A stretch of 64,000 nt of DNA from positions 992,001-1,056,000 of the forward strand of contig NZ_CP141606.1 in the NCBI RefSeq assembly GCF_035593345.1, in the 5' to 3' direction. Shown one piece after another: positions 36,085 through 44,505 of this stretch (position 1 is its first letter; each line of letters opens with the position of its first letter). This DNA comes from Lelliottia sp. JS-SCA-14 (GTDB lineage Bacteria > Pseudomonadota > Gammaproteobacteria > Enterobacterales > Enterobacteriaceae). The position numbers and the translations under genes were made by a program. The notes under the pieces were generated by a model. That model was not told the DNA's origin and searched no databases. It was given only the letters and a program-made list of their open reading frames with translations.

Positions 36085-36150
36085 TCGACCAAATCCCCGG
36101 CGGACGAGCATCGCTTCTCCGCCACTCTTTCCCTCAGGGATGAAACCACT

Positions 36151-37515
36151 ATGCACGATGTACACCCTCGCCCGGTAAAAACGGGGCACGATCCGCGGGC
36201 GCTTCCTGACTTTATCGCCCTGCGTGAGGAGATGGCGAAGCTGACCCATCCCGCGCGTCCGGACGTAAACTGGAAACAGGTCGAAGCACTATCCCTTTCA
36301 TTATTCGAGATAAACGGCGTCGAACTGCAGACCGGAGCCTGGTATACCCTGGCGCGGAGCCATCTGGCGCGCGTTAACGGGATCAATGAAGGGCTGGCGA
36401 TCCTGAATGCGCTGCTCAGCCATCAGTGGACCCAGCTCTGGCCGCAGCCGGTCCATGCCCGCGCCGAGATCCTCAACGGATTGTTCCAGCGCTTACAGAA
36501 AATATTTCGCACTTACTCGCTCAACCCGGCCGATCTTACCGCGCTGGAGCAGGCGGAGAAGCTGATTGAGGCGATGGACGATATTCTGGCGCGGCAGGCA
36601 CTGAAGCACGCCTGCCAGACGGCGCCGCTCATGCAGCAGGTGCGCGGTGCGCTGACCCGGCTGGAAAACAGTTCATCGCAGGAGAGCCTGTCGCCCGCCA
36701 TTACGCTTCCCGCTCAGGCCCTGGCGTCACTGCCTGCAAACGCTGACTCTGCGCCGGTGAGCCGCCTGGTGTATGTGATTCGTCCTGAGCCGGAGGTGAA
36801 TGTCGAAGTCATCCACGAAACGCTGCCGCCGCCCAGACGCTGGCCCGTGTTTCTCGCCGGAGCCTGCTCGTCGCTGGTGGTCGGCGCGATGGCGTTGTGG
36901 GGCTGGAATTTTGCCCATCGGGCGGATGAACTGTCGATGGCGCTGCAGGCCTCTGTCGCGCCATTACCCCAGGCACTCACGCCGGATCAAATCCAGGGTT
37001 TGCGCCAGCCTGACCGCGTAAACGGCGATCCGGCACGCTGGTTAAAACGGGCGTCGGAGCAGCTTGATGCCCTGGCAGCATTGCCGCCCGGCTGGACGGT
37101 TCAATATGGCAACGCGCTGCTGAATCAGGGGAAAACCCTCTGGCCGGAAAACCCGGAAATGGGGCAGATGCAAAAGAACTGGCAGCAGCGTCTCGCGGCC
37201 AATGCGCTTCCCGCGAATTCACTGACCGGCTGGTACGAGGGCATGCAGCGGCTTCAGATGCTGGCAGATCGGCTCAATGCGCTGGACGGGCAGAAAGGGA
37301 AATACATTACCGTGAGCGAGCTGAAATCAAACGTTTACGAGATGATGAACAGTTTTCGCCAGACGGTTCCGGTGGAAGAACAGCTCCGCCAGGCCGCGAG
37401 TTCTCCGACGCAAGGCGCGGATAGCATCGCCCAGCGTCAGAGAATTGAAGAGCATCTGAAACGCTCGATTGTCTCTTATTCGCAGCTGGAGGGGGGAGAC
37501 GCCCAGCCGAAATAA
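36151..37515 (+). CDS. vasL: T6SS VasL/TagA-like protein (TssA family)
   Basis: 454 aa. N-terminal ImpA-type domain (residues about 10-160, with WYTLARSHLARVNGINEGLAIL and NALLSHQWTQLWPQP), a single membrane segment about residues 231-250 (WPVFLAGACSSLVVGAMALW), and a C-terminal VasL domain. This is the membrane-anchored relative of TssA that acts as a sheath stopper (TagA type) in other systems. Its stop codon lies 1 bp from the stop of the convergent Wzi-like gene, leaving no room for a separate terminator. Confidence 0.85.
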   Translation: MHDVHPRPVKTGHDPRALPDFIALREEMAKLTHPARPDVNWKQVEALSLSLFEINGVELQTGAWYTLARSHLARVNGINEGLAILNALLSHQWTQLWPQPVHARAEILNGLFQRLQKIFRTYSLNPADLTALEQAEKLIEAMDDILARQALKHACQTAPLMQQVRGALTRLENSSSQESLSPAITLPAQALASLPANADSAPVSRLVYVIRPEPEVNVEVIHETLPPPRRWPVFLAGACSSLVVGAMALWGWNFAHRADELSMALQASVAPLPQALTPDQIQGLRQPDRVNGDPARWLKRASEQLDALAALPPGWTVQYGNALLNQGKTLWPENPEMGQMQKNWQQRLAANALPANSLTGWYEGMQRLQMLADRLNALDGQKGKYITVSELKSNVYEMMNSFRQTVPVEEQLRQAASSPTQGADSIAQRQRIEEHLKRSIVSYSQLEGGDAQPK

Positions 37516-37516
37516 G

Positions 37517-38965
37517 TTAATGAACTTCCCCCGAGAAAAAGCTGAGTGTGACCGCGATTCCGGTATCGAGACTGGCGGAGTCGCGGTCCGTAAACCAGAC
37601 GGCACTCCCGACGGTTATCCGTGGCGATACAGGCACCGACCACCTCAGCTCTGCACCTTTCAGCGTATCCGCCTGTGGATAGGCTTTGTTAATCCGCAGC
37701 GAGTCGCGGTTGACTCTGGCCCACATTAGCCTGGCGCTCAGGCGCTGTTCATTTTCCAGTACGACGTCAGTTTTTACCGAATAGCGCGTACCGTCTCCGC
37801 CCATCGCGTCCCCCAGGGAAGCCCCTTGCTGGTAGTAACCTTCGTGGTAGCAATAGTGATAGTAAGTGTTGCCCGTGGTTTTCATCCCCGCGCGCGTATC
37901 TGCGCCTTCCACGTACCAGTTAACCTGCTGATTGCCCCAGGAATGATTGCCCTGAAAACCGGCTAAGAACGCGTTGTGCGAGGGTAAAATACCCGCCTGA
38001 TCGTCTCCGATCGCCTGCCCGTAAAACGCGATCGGCAGCCCGGTGAGGCTAAACAGTTTCCAGTTAACGTCGAAACCAGCCATCTGATTCCCCGGATCGC
38101 GATCCTGGCTGCCGGTATTGTCACGTCCCAGGAAGGCATCCCGGAATGACGTCAGATGGTTTGGCCGACCTTTTCCTCCCCACATCATCATCCTCGAAAA
38201 GCCCGTTTCAAAAGAGGCGACAGGCACGAACGTCGCGCGCGCTCCCATCAGTTTGGCCTCTTCGGGGCTGTGATACTGGCGCAGTTGCCCGGCGGAAAGC
38301 TGGTACTGCCAGCTTCCCAGCCAGGCAAGCCACGGAGTATCAAAAGGCGACTGCTCTGCCCGCTGCATTAAAAAACCCACCACCGGTCGCGCTGCGTCAG
38401 AGCGAATCAGGCTCCCGTCATTGCCCGGCCCCCACCACTGCGGGATCTCGCCGAAGGCGATCCATTGGTTGAAGAGGTTTATTCCGGCGTAAGCTCCGTT
38501 CAGATTCCCATGGGTCACATCGTTGATGTACTGGTGATGCTCCTGTTGTCCCTGCAGATTAATGTCCCAGGCTTCTCCGCTCATTTCCAGCGCCGCACTG
38601 ACGCCATGGGCGCTGGCTCGGGAATCACTAAACCCAGGCGGTAATGCTGATTGGGTCGACTGCGCCCAGGTTTTCACTCTGAGCGGCGATTTTATTTCAT
38701 TAAGACGATAGTGCACCCGGTTGATGACTTGTCCGGTCATCAGGTTGTCGCTGTGCTTTGCCCCGGCGAGGGCCCGGGCAATGTCATCCTGGCTGAGCGG
38801 CCAGGTGGAGAGATTAATGGCAATAATATTATTGTTATTCAGCCATGTGAGATCGCTTCGAAGCTGATTATCGCTTAATACCATTCCCCCGGCATAAGCG
38901 TGCCATGGGCCATAGGCCAGACATAAAATGAAGCATGCCCGGAGCCCGTTTTTGACGTATTTCAT
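37517..38965 (-). CDS. Wzi-like capsule-assembly family outer-membrane protein
   Basis: 482 aa from the ATG at 38965, which has AGAGG at 6-nt spacing; the ATG at 38971 is too close to it. A signal peptide ends around AYAG. The mature protein shows the Wzi pattern: GQQEHHQYIN, IAFGEIPQWWGPGNDGSLI, ARPVVGFLMQR, and a C-terminal string of alternating beta strands expected for an outer-membrane barrel. Wzi binds capsular polysaccharide at the surface in E. coli and Klebsiella. No capsule genes lie nearby, so it may hold another polysaccharide. It forms an operon with the LuxR-type regulator 17 nt upstream. Confidence 0.82.
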   Translation of the reverse strand: MKYVKNGLRACFILCLAYGPWHAYAGGMVLSDNQLRSDLTWLNNNNIIAINLSTWPLSQDDIARALAGAKHSDNLMTGQVINRVHYRLNEIKSPLRVKTWAQSTQSALPPGFSDSRASAHGVSAALEMSGEAWDINLQGQQEHHQYINDVTHGNLNGAYAGINLFNQWIAFGEIPQWWGPGNDGSLIRSDAARPVVGFLMQRAEQSPFDTPWLAWLGSWQYQLSAGQLRQYHSPEEAKLMGARATFVPVASFETGFSRMMMWGGKGRPNHLTSFRDAFLGRDNTGSQDRDPGNQMAGFDVNWKLFSLTGLPIAFYGQAIGDDQAGILPSHNAFLAGFQGNHSWGNQQVNWYVEGADTRAGMKTTGNTYYHYCYHEGYYQQGASLGDAMGGDGTRYSVKTDVVLENEQRLSARLMWARVNRDSLRINKAYPQADTLKGAELRWSVPVSPRITVGSAVWFTDRDSASLDTGIAVTLSFFSGEVH

Positions 38966-38982
38966 ACGCATCCTCTGCGATA

Positions 38983-39636
38983 TTATGCCCGCTTCAGCTC
39001 CCGGTGTGCCGTGAGGAAATCTGGGGTGTCATTATTCAGCGCTTTTATCACGTTAAATAACGTGAAGAGTTGAAAGTCTGAATGTAAATTGAATTTACCC
39101 ATGATCATTCGCTTATGAGTAAATACCGTTTTGATACTGATACACAGAATTTGCGAGATTTGCTCGGCGGTGGCACCCTGGTAATAATGATTGGCGACGT
39201 TAATTTGCTGTGGTGAAAGTGTTTTATGACGGCAATCCTGACATTTCCATTGCCGGGGTATCATCGGCAGAATACGACAATTTTCCCAACTGCGTAAAAA
39301 CCGCTTTTTAATCTCGGGCAAGGGTTCTGTACGATTGACGAAAATAATATTTTTAAAACAGAGTGGGAGTGGGTCGCAGTACGGGGGCGCATTCCCTTCA
39401 TACAGGCCGATTATCAGGCTGTTTTGCTTGCGGGCATGAAGCACGGGATGGCAGATGCTGATTTCCCCATGGGAAAGCCCCATCACAATCACATCAGCGA
39501 CCGCCACGCTTTGTGGGTTCAGGTGATGAGTGAAGGCGATACGATTATCAAATTCGGCCGGAAAAAGGGCGCTAAAAAGCGTCTGCATGCCGAGGCGATA
39601 AAAACTATCACGGTCGTTAAGAATAATATTTATCAT
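38983..39636 (-). CDS. LuxR-family transcription regulator
   Basis: 217 aa. The N-terminal part resembles a receiver domain without the usual acidic phosphorylation site. The C-terminal HTH (LSPQQINVANHYYQGATAEQISQILCISIKTVFTHKRMIMGKF) is of the LuxR/FimZ/RcsA type. A CxxC pair (KCQDC) sits just before the HTH. It lies between a predicted exported 37-aa peptide and the Wzi-like gene, all on the minus strand, and probably controls this operon. The target is not known. Confidence 0.82.
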   Translation of the reverse strand: MINIILNDRDSFYRLGMQTLFSALFPAEFDNRIAFTHHLNPQSVAVADVIVMGLSHGEISICHPVLHARKQNSLIIGLYEGNAPPYCDPLPLCFKNIIFVNRTEPLPEIKKRFLRSWENCRILPMIPRQWKCQDCRHKTLSPQQINVANHYYQGATAEQISQILCISIKTVFTHKRMIMGKFNLHSDFQLFTLFNVIKALNNDTPDFLTAHRELKRA

Positions 39637-39675
39637 AGTAAACCTGAAAAGAGAGTCGATCCCAGATGACGACGC

Positions 39676-39789
39676 TCACGGATAGTGTAAATAAATAGCG
39701 GCTTCTGCTTCAGGAATAAATGCCCAGACAACCGAACTAATCAATATCAATACGATCATGACTTTCATTATTTTTGATAAAAGATACAT
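39676..39789 (-). CDS. Small exported peptide precursor, 37 aa
   Basis: ATG at 39789-39787 follows AAGGA with 7-nt spacing. The product is a hydrophobic stretch (MKVMIVLILISSVVWAF) followed by IPEAEA and AIYLHYP, then TGA. It looks like a signal peptide with an AxA-type cleavage site leaving a seven-residue tail, or a single-pass small membrane protein. It ends 39 nt before the LuxR-type gene on the same strand. No homologue was recognised. Real translation rests on the good ribosome site and clear topology only. Confidence 0.55.
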   Translation of the reverse strand: MYLLSKIMKVMIVLILISSVVWAFIPEAEAAIYLHYP

Positions 39790-40323
39790 GCTTTTATCCT
39801 TGGTTTTTTTCTTAGAGTGACAGAGGATTTTTAACCAGGGCGCATCTTTTGCTCAAGTTTTATCTGGGTCTAACTGTAGACCTGATGGGAATTAATCCAT
39901 CAGGTGTGAGATTTTTCGCATATAACCCGACAGGTTTCACTTAAACGTGCAGGTGAGTTATTTTTCGCTTTTAACTCTGCTGGCGATATTGCGTTTATTG
40001 AAGATGGAAAACGTAAGAAAATAACCGGGAAATCTCTTGATAAAGGGCGGCTATGAAGAGGTTATTTTGGGACGAAAATCAGGTCGTGCCTTCTGCATTC
40101 TTGTCAATCTTTACCCTTTCTCATCAAACTAAAAGTCTACAAAACTAGACATCTGTCGAATTTTCGTCTTAAAGTCCCCCTCCGGGCACTAGACAAAACC
40201 ACCGTCCGGTTATCAAATGGTTAAATAATATTTCGCTGGATGTAACGGTTCGGCTCTCAGGATTGAGGGTCGGCAAACAATCTGGTGGTGATTTGCAACA
40301 CGACACACCTCTTCGGGAGAATT
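39790..40323. promoter_or_regulatory. Intergenic promoter region between the LuxR operon and the peptide transporter gene
   Basis: No gene is supported here. CCTGATGG (39881-39888) and CCATCAGG (39897-39904) form an inverted repeat followed on the plus strand by a T-run. This could be a terminator for antisense RNA or an operator. Divergent promoters for the minus-strand small peptide/LuxR/Wzi group and the plus-strand transporter must lie here; individual elements could not be fixed. Confidence 0.4.
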
Positions 40324-41877
40324 ATGCAATCCTCTGTTAATCAAAAAGAAAGTCGAACTTTCTTCGGTCATCCTTATCCCCTTGGCTCGCTGTTCTTCAC
40401 GGAAATGTGGGAGCGCTTCTCGTTCTACGGCATTCGTCCGCTACTGATCCTGTTCATGGCTGCGACCGTCTACGACGGCGGCATGGGGCTGGCGCGTGAA
40501 AACGCCTCGGCGATCGTCGGTATCTTCGCGGGTAGCATGTACCTGGCGGCACTGCCGGGCGGCTGGCTGGCGGATAACTGGCTCGGCCAGCAGCGTGCGG
40601 TGTGGTACGGCTCGATCCTGATTGCGCTCGGCCACCTGTCGATCGCGCTCTCCGCGTTTATGGGCAACAACCTGTTCTTTATCGGCCTGATGTTTATCGT
40701 TCTTGGTTCCGGTTTGTTCAAAACCTGTATCTCGGTGATGGTCGGTACGCTCTACAAGAAAGGCGATGCGCGCCGTGACGGCGGCTTTTCGCTGTTCTAC
40801 ATGGGCATCAACATGGGGTCGTTTATCGCGCCGCTGATCTCCGGCTGGCTGATTAAAACTCACGGCTGGCACTGGGGCTTTGGCATCGGCGGTATCGGGA
40901 TGCTGGTGGCGCTGGTGATCTTCCGCCTTTTTGCCGTCCCGTCGATGAAACGCTACGACAGCGAAGTTGGTCTGGACTCCACCTGGAACAACCCGGTGGC
41001 GAAGAAAAACGGCGTTGGCGCGTGGCTGCTGGCGCTGGCCGTCGGTGTGGCGGTCGTCGTGACGCTGATTGCCCAGGGCATCATTGTGATCAACCCGGTC
41101 GCGGTGGCCAGCACGCTGGTGTACATCATTGCGGCTTCCGTGGCGCTGTACTTCATCTATCTTTTCGTCTTTGCCGGGCTGAACCGCAAAGAGCGCGCGC
41201 GACTGCTGGTCTGCTTTATCCTGCTGGTTTCAGCGGCGTTCTTCTGGTCTGCGTTTGAGCAGAAGCCGACCTCCTTCAACCTGTTCGCGAACGACTACAC
41301 CAACCGCATGATCGGCGATTTTGAAATCCCGGCCGTGTGGTTCCAGTCGATCAACGCCCTGTTTATCATTCTGCTGGCACCGGTCTTTAGCTGGGCCTGG
41401 CCGATGATGGCCCAGAAAGGCGTGCGCCTGAGCAGTATCACTAAGTTCGTAATCGGTATTCTGTGCGCGGCGGCGGGCTTTGGCCTGATGATGCTGGCGG
41501 CGGAAAATGTCCTGAGCAACGGCGGCGCGGGCGTCTCCCCGATGTGGCTGGTGGGCAGTATTCTGATGCTGACTCTTGGCGAGCTGTGCCTGAGCCCGAT
41601 TGGTCTGGCGACCATGACCCTGCTGGCCCCGGAAAGAATGCGCGGTCAGATGATGGGCCTGTGGTTCTGCGCCAGCGCGCTGGGTAACCTCGCGGCGGGC
41701 CTGATTGGCGGCCACGTGAAAGCTGACCAACTGGATATGCTGCCGGATCTCTTCGCGCGCTGCTCCATCGCGCTGCTGATCTGCGCCGCGGTACTGGCGG
41801 TGCTGATTGTGCCGGTGCGTCGTATGCTGGAAAACGCTCAGAGCAAAACTGAGCCGAAACCGGTGACCAACGCCTGA
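40324..41877 (+). CDS. POT-family proton-coupled di/tripeptide transporter
   Basis: 517 aa from ATG 40324 with GGGAG upstream. The POT signature ExxERFxxYG is present (FTEMWERFSFYG) with about 12-14 membrane segments, and FYMGINMGSFIAPLISGWL matches the second POT signature region. It differs clearly from E. coli DtpA, DtpB, DtpC and DtpD in its N-terminus and resembles the DtpT-like branch, so no dtp letter is assigned. It imports short peptides across the inner membrane. Confidence 0.88.
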   Translation: MQSSVNQKESRTFFGHPYPLGSLFFTEMWERFSFYGIRPLLILFMAATVYDGGMGLARENASAIVGIFAGSMYLAALPGGWLADNWLGQQRAVWYGSILIALGHLSIALSAFMGNNLFFIGLMFIVLGSGLFKTCISVMVGTLYKKGDARRDGGFSLFYMGINMGSFIAPLISGWLIKTHGWHWGFGIGGIGMLVALVIFRLFAVPSMKRYDSEVGLDSTWNNPVAKKNGVGAWLLALAVGVAVVVTLIAQGIIVINPVAVASTLVYIIAASVALYFIYLFVFAGLNRKERARLLVCFILLVSAAFFWSAFEQKPTSFNLFANDYTNRMIGDFEIPAVWFQSINALFIILLAPVFSWAWPMMAQKGVRLSSITKFVIGILCAAAGFGLMMLAAENVLSNGGAGVSPMWLVGSILMLTLGELCLSPIGLATMTLLAPERMRGQMMGLWFCASALGNLAAGLIGGHVKADQLDMLPDLFARCSIALLICAAVLAVLIVPVRRMLENAQSKTEPKPVTNA

Positions 41878-41900
41878 TAAGCACGCTATTCGCACTCACA

Positions 41901-41928
41901 AACCGGCGCCTCTGCGCCGGTTTTTTTG
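41901..41928 (+). terminator. Intrinsic terminator of the peptide transporter gene
   Basis: AACCGGCGC pairs with GCGCCGGTT around a short loop and is followed by TTTTTTG. It lies 23 nt after the stop codon, a textbook rho-independent terminator. Confidence 0.92.
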
Positions 41929-41987
41929 TTTTGAGCCTGGCGAGTAGGGTATAAACATTCCAGAAACCCGCATAAATGAGACTCAAC

Positions 41988-42593
41988 ATGTCTGATGCCG
42001 CCGCGAAAAACATCCTCACGATTTACGACACCCATGCCGGTGCGTTTGCGAAGCTGCGCTCCCGTCATCTGATGGAGAAAAGCTGGCTGGATAAATTCAC
42101 CCGGCTGGTCGGGGAGGAGGGGACGATTCTGGATATCGGCTGCGGTAACGGGGTGCCGATCGCGGAGCATTTTATCCGCCACGGCTACCAGCTAACGGGC
42201 TTCGATGGCGCACCCGGTATGCTGGCGCGCGCGCAGCAGGCGTTTCCCGAACAGCGCTGGTTGAATCTGGATATGCGCCAGATGGCGCTCAATGAGACCT
42301 TCGACGGGCTGATCGCCTGGGACAGTTTTTTCCACCTCTCACACGACGATCAGCGTCAGATGTTCCCCATTTTCGCCCGTCACAGCCACTCAGGCAGCGT
42401 GTTGATGTTCACCAGCGGGACGGATAACGGTATCGCGATGGGGGAATTTGAGGGCCAGCCGCTGTACCACGCCAGCCTGTCGCCGGATGAATACCGGCAA
42501 CGGCTGGCGGATAACGGCTTCACGGTCATTGAGGTGATGTTTGAAGATCCGGAGTGCGGCGGGCATTCGGTCTGGCTGTGCCAGCGAAGTTGA
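41988..42593 (+). CDS. Class I SAM-dependent methyltransferase
   Basis: 201 aa from ATG 41988 (an in-frame ATG at 41976 is also possible). Motif I ILDIGCGNG, motif II-like GFDGAPGML and a LIAWDSFFHLS segment place it among class I methyltransferases. The substrate cannot be told. It stands alone after the terminator of the upstream gene, at the edge of a small A+T-rich accessory patch. Confidence 0.8.
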   Translation: MSDAAAKNILTIYDTHAGAFAKLRSRHLMEKSWLDKFTRLVGEEGTILDIGCGNGVPIAEHFIRHGYQLTGFDGAPGMLARAQQAFPEQRWLNLDMRQMALNETFDGLIAWDSFFHLSHDDQRQMFPIFARHSHSGSVLMFTSGTDNGIAMGEFEGQPLYHASLSPDEYRQRLADNGFTVIEVMFEDPECGGHSVWLCQRS

Positions 42594-42692
42594 AATTGAT
42601 CATCAGATAATTTTTATTGTTTTACGTCATAACTTCTTGAGCATTCTGGTCCTAATGTGTACCTGATCACTTTCTTTCAATGAGCAATGTAG

Positions 42693-42989
42693 ATGAAAAC
42701 GAGACCATTTTTGATGGTGCTTTTGGCTACGTGCTGCGTCTTTATGACGGGCAGCGTAATGGCGAAAAGCAATAACGTATCGGATGCGACTGTTAAAGAA
42801 AATATCATTACAGAATCCATCGCCTCTTATCCCAGTGTTTGTGCTTGTCCTTTTAATCGGGCAAGGAACGGAAGCTCATGCGGTCGCCGCAGTGCATGGA
42901 GCAAGGCCGGAGGGTATGCACCAATCTGTTATAAAAATGAAGTTACGGATGAGATGGTGAAACAATGGCGTGAGCAGAACGAGAGCTAA
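42693..42989 (+). CDS. Small secreted cysteine-rich protein
   Basis: 98 aa with a signal peptide ending VMA-K (about residue 24). The mature part carries the block CACPFNRARNGSSCG, then RSAWSKAGGYAPICY, with four cysteines likely to form disulfides. Short secreted proteins with this CPCPYNRAxNGxxCG-type block occur in many proteobacteria without a known role. The ribosome site is weak. It opens an A+T-rich patch before the nuclease gene. Confidence 0.65.
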   Translation: MKTRPFLMVLLATCCVFMTGSVMAKSNNVSDATVKENIITESIASYPSVCACPFNRARNGSSCGRRSAWSKAGGYAPICYKNEVTDEMVKQWREQNES

Positions 42990-43052
42990 TTAAGATTTAA
43001 AGATGTTTTGCCGATACATTAATATAAACCATTATTACGGATAATATATTTA

Positions 43053-43814
43053 ATGGAACAAATCCCTCATGGTTTAGCGGGGAAGTTAATGTCCTTTTTT
43101 CAGCAGTGGCCAAAGGATCTGCTTTTATCGGATATCCGCTCAACACCCGTCATATTTCCAGAGCCAGGTGCTCTGCAGCATTTTTTTACCAGACTGGATA
43201 AGCCGCTCCTCGCGTTACGCCACGATTCATTCCGTTTTGAACCGTGGCAAGTCGCGGGAATTGGTCACAACGAAGTCCGCAATTCGACGCTATTAGCATG
43301 GTTATTGGACCCCGCAGGGAGTCATGGCTTGGGTGATGGCCCACTGGGTGCATTATTGGAAATACTCCACAAACGAAGTGAGGGTAAATTCCCCGCCAAA
43401 TTCAATCGCTATTGTCGGGTTCAGGTTGAAACAAATCCGACCGGTGATACTCGTAATCGTGTCGATATCGAAATAGATAGCGATGCATTTTTCCTGTTAA
43501 TCGAGGTCAAAATTCGGGCGGGTGAACAGGAAAACCAAATGCAACGCTACTGTGAAGAGGCTGCCGTAAGGGCGGGAATTCGCCCTTGGGCTGTGGTGTA
43601 TTTGACCCCTCATGGCGGGGCATCACAAACGGTTGGACCTGACGTTTTACCTGAACATACCCCGGCAATTTCATGGCGACAGCTTGGTTTGGCTTTTGAT
43701 ACTGCAGTATCTGAAACATATCAGGAAATAGCTTCAGCGCAGCCAGTATCAACGGCACGTTTAATGGCGGCCTGTTCGGCAATCAGTTTTATCAATCACA
43801 TGAATCAACTCTAA
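43053..43814 (+). CDS. PD-(D/E)XK-family nuclease
   Basis: 253 aa. The catalytic pattern is complete: Glu75 in GHNEVRNS, Asp138 in NRVDIEI and the Glu151-x-Lys153 pair in LLIEVKIRAGEQENQ, followed by QMQRY (QxxxY). This fits the PD-(D/E)XK nuclease superfamily group of uncharacterised proteins (Pfam PDDEXK_4-type). No other domain is visible. It is followed after 14 nt by a gene of unknown function, which suggests a two-gene unit, possibly a defence or DNA-processing module. Confidence 0.78.
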   Translation: MEQIPHGLAGKLMSFFQQWPKDLLLSDIRSTPVIFPEPGALQHFFTRLDKPLLALRHDSFRFEPWQVAGIGHNEVRNSTLLAWLLDPAGSHGLGDGPLGALLEILHKRSEGKFPAKFNRYCRVQVETNPTGDTRNRVDIEIDSDAFFLLIEVKIRAGEQENQMQRYCEEAAVRAGIRPWAVVYLTPHGGASQTVGPDVLPEHTPAISWRQLGLAFDTAVSETYQEIASAQPVSTARLMAACSAISFINHMNQL

Positions 43815-43828
43815 ATAAGGATATCAAA

Positions 43829-44464
43829 ATGACCTATTACAATGATGAGGAACGTCAGGCGGGTGCGCTGCTTTTTTCTCAGCTGAAGATGTTCAATCAG
43901 GCAGCTGTGGTTTTTGAAAATCATATAACCCCTGCGTTCTGCAAAGGATTTGATCAGCGCGTCAAACAGTTTGTTCTGGCAAGCGGATGGCATGGGGAAT
44001 CAAACATTGAAGACAATAATTATCTCTGGATTTCTCCTGCAAGTTGGTATGTGTCTGAAGACAAATGTAAGTGCTGGTTCGAAAATTATCAGACTGATTG
44101 CCGGGAAGAGGACTATCTCCTGGCAGTATTGACCCATAATGCGACCGAAAAAACGACATATGGTTTTCGTCTGACACTGGATAACAGTATTTACGGCGGT
44201 GTGCGTAATTTGAAGCACTATGCGAATGAAAAGACTCGCCCAGTGCTCGAGAAATTAGCCGCCATGGGTTTTGAAGATCACGGGAAGGGCAATTTCTTTC
44301 TCCCGCTCTGTCTGGATGTTGGGCAACTCTCAGAGTGTTGGCTGGAATATGGCAAATTCCCAGCGGAACATCCTTTGTTCGATCCGCTGACTGACGTGCT
44401 GACAAAACTGAAAGACGCTGTGCCGCTTTTCGACGAGATCCTGGTACCGCTGCAAAAGGACTGA
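43829..44464 (+). CDS. Unknown protein paired with the PD-(D/E)XK nuclease
   Basis: 211 aa, soluble, no membrane segment or signal peptide, no domain recognised. Many aromatic and acidic residues. It starts 14 nt after the nuclease gene, so the two are probably co-transcribed and may act together. An inverted repeat CGCCCGA (44475-44481) / TCGGGCG (44494-44500) lies between its end and the convergent diguanylate cyclase gene. Confidence 0.6.
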   Translation: MTYYNDEERQAGALLFSQLKMFNQAAVVFENHITPAFCKGFDQRVKQFVLASGWHGESNIEDNNYLWISPASWYVSEDKCKCWFENYQTDCREEDYLLAVLTHNATEKTTYGFRLTLDNSIYGGVRNLKHYANEKTRPVLEKLAAMGFEDHGKGNFFLPLCLDVGQLSECWLEYGKFPAEHPLFDPLTDVLTKLKDAVPLFDEILVPLQKD

Positions 44465-44505
44465 ACACGCTTGTCGCCCGATTGATCGTACGTTCGGGCG
44501 CACCT

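Noticed and set aside
40324..41877. Assignment as dtpA (tppB)
   Set aside because: POT family is clear, but the N-terminus and core motifs differ from E. coli DtpA-D, so no specific symbol is given.
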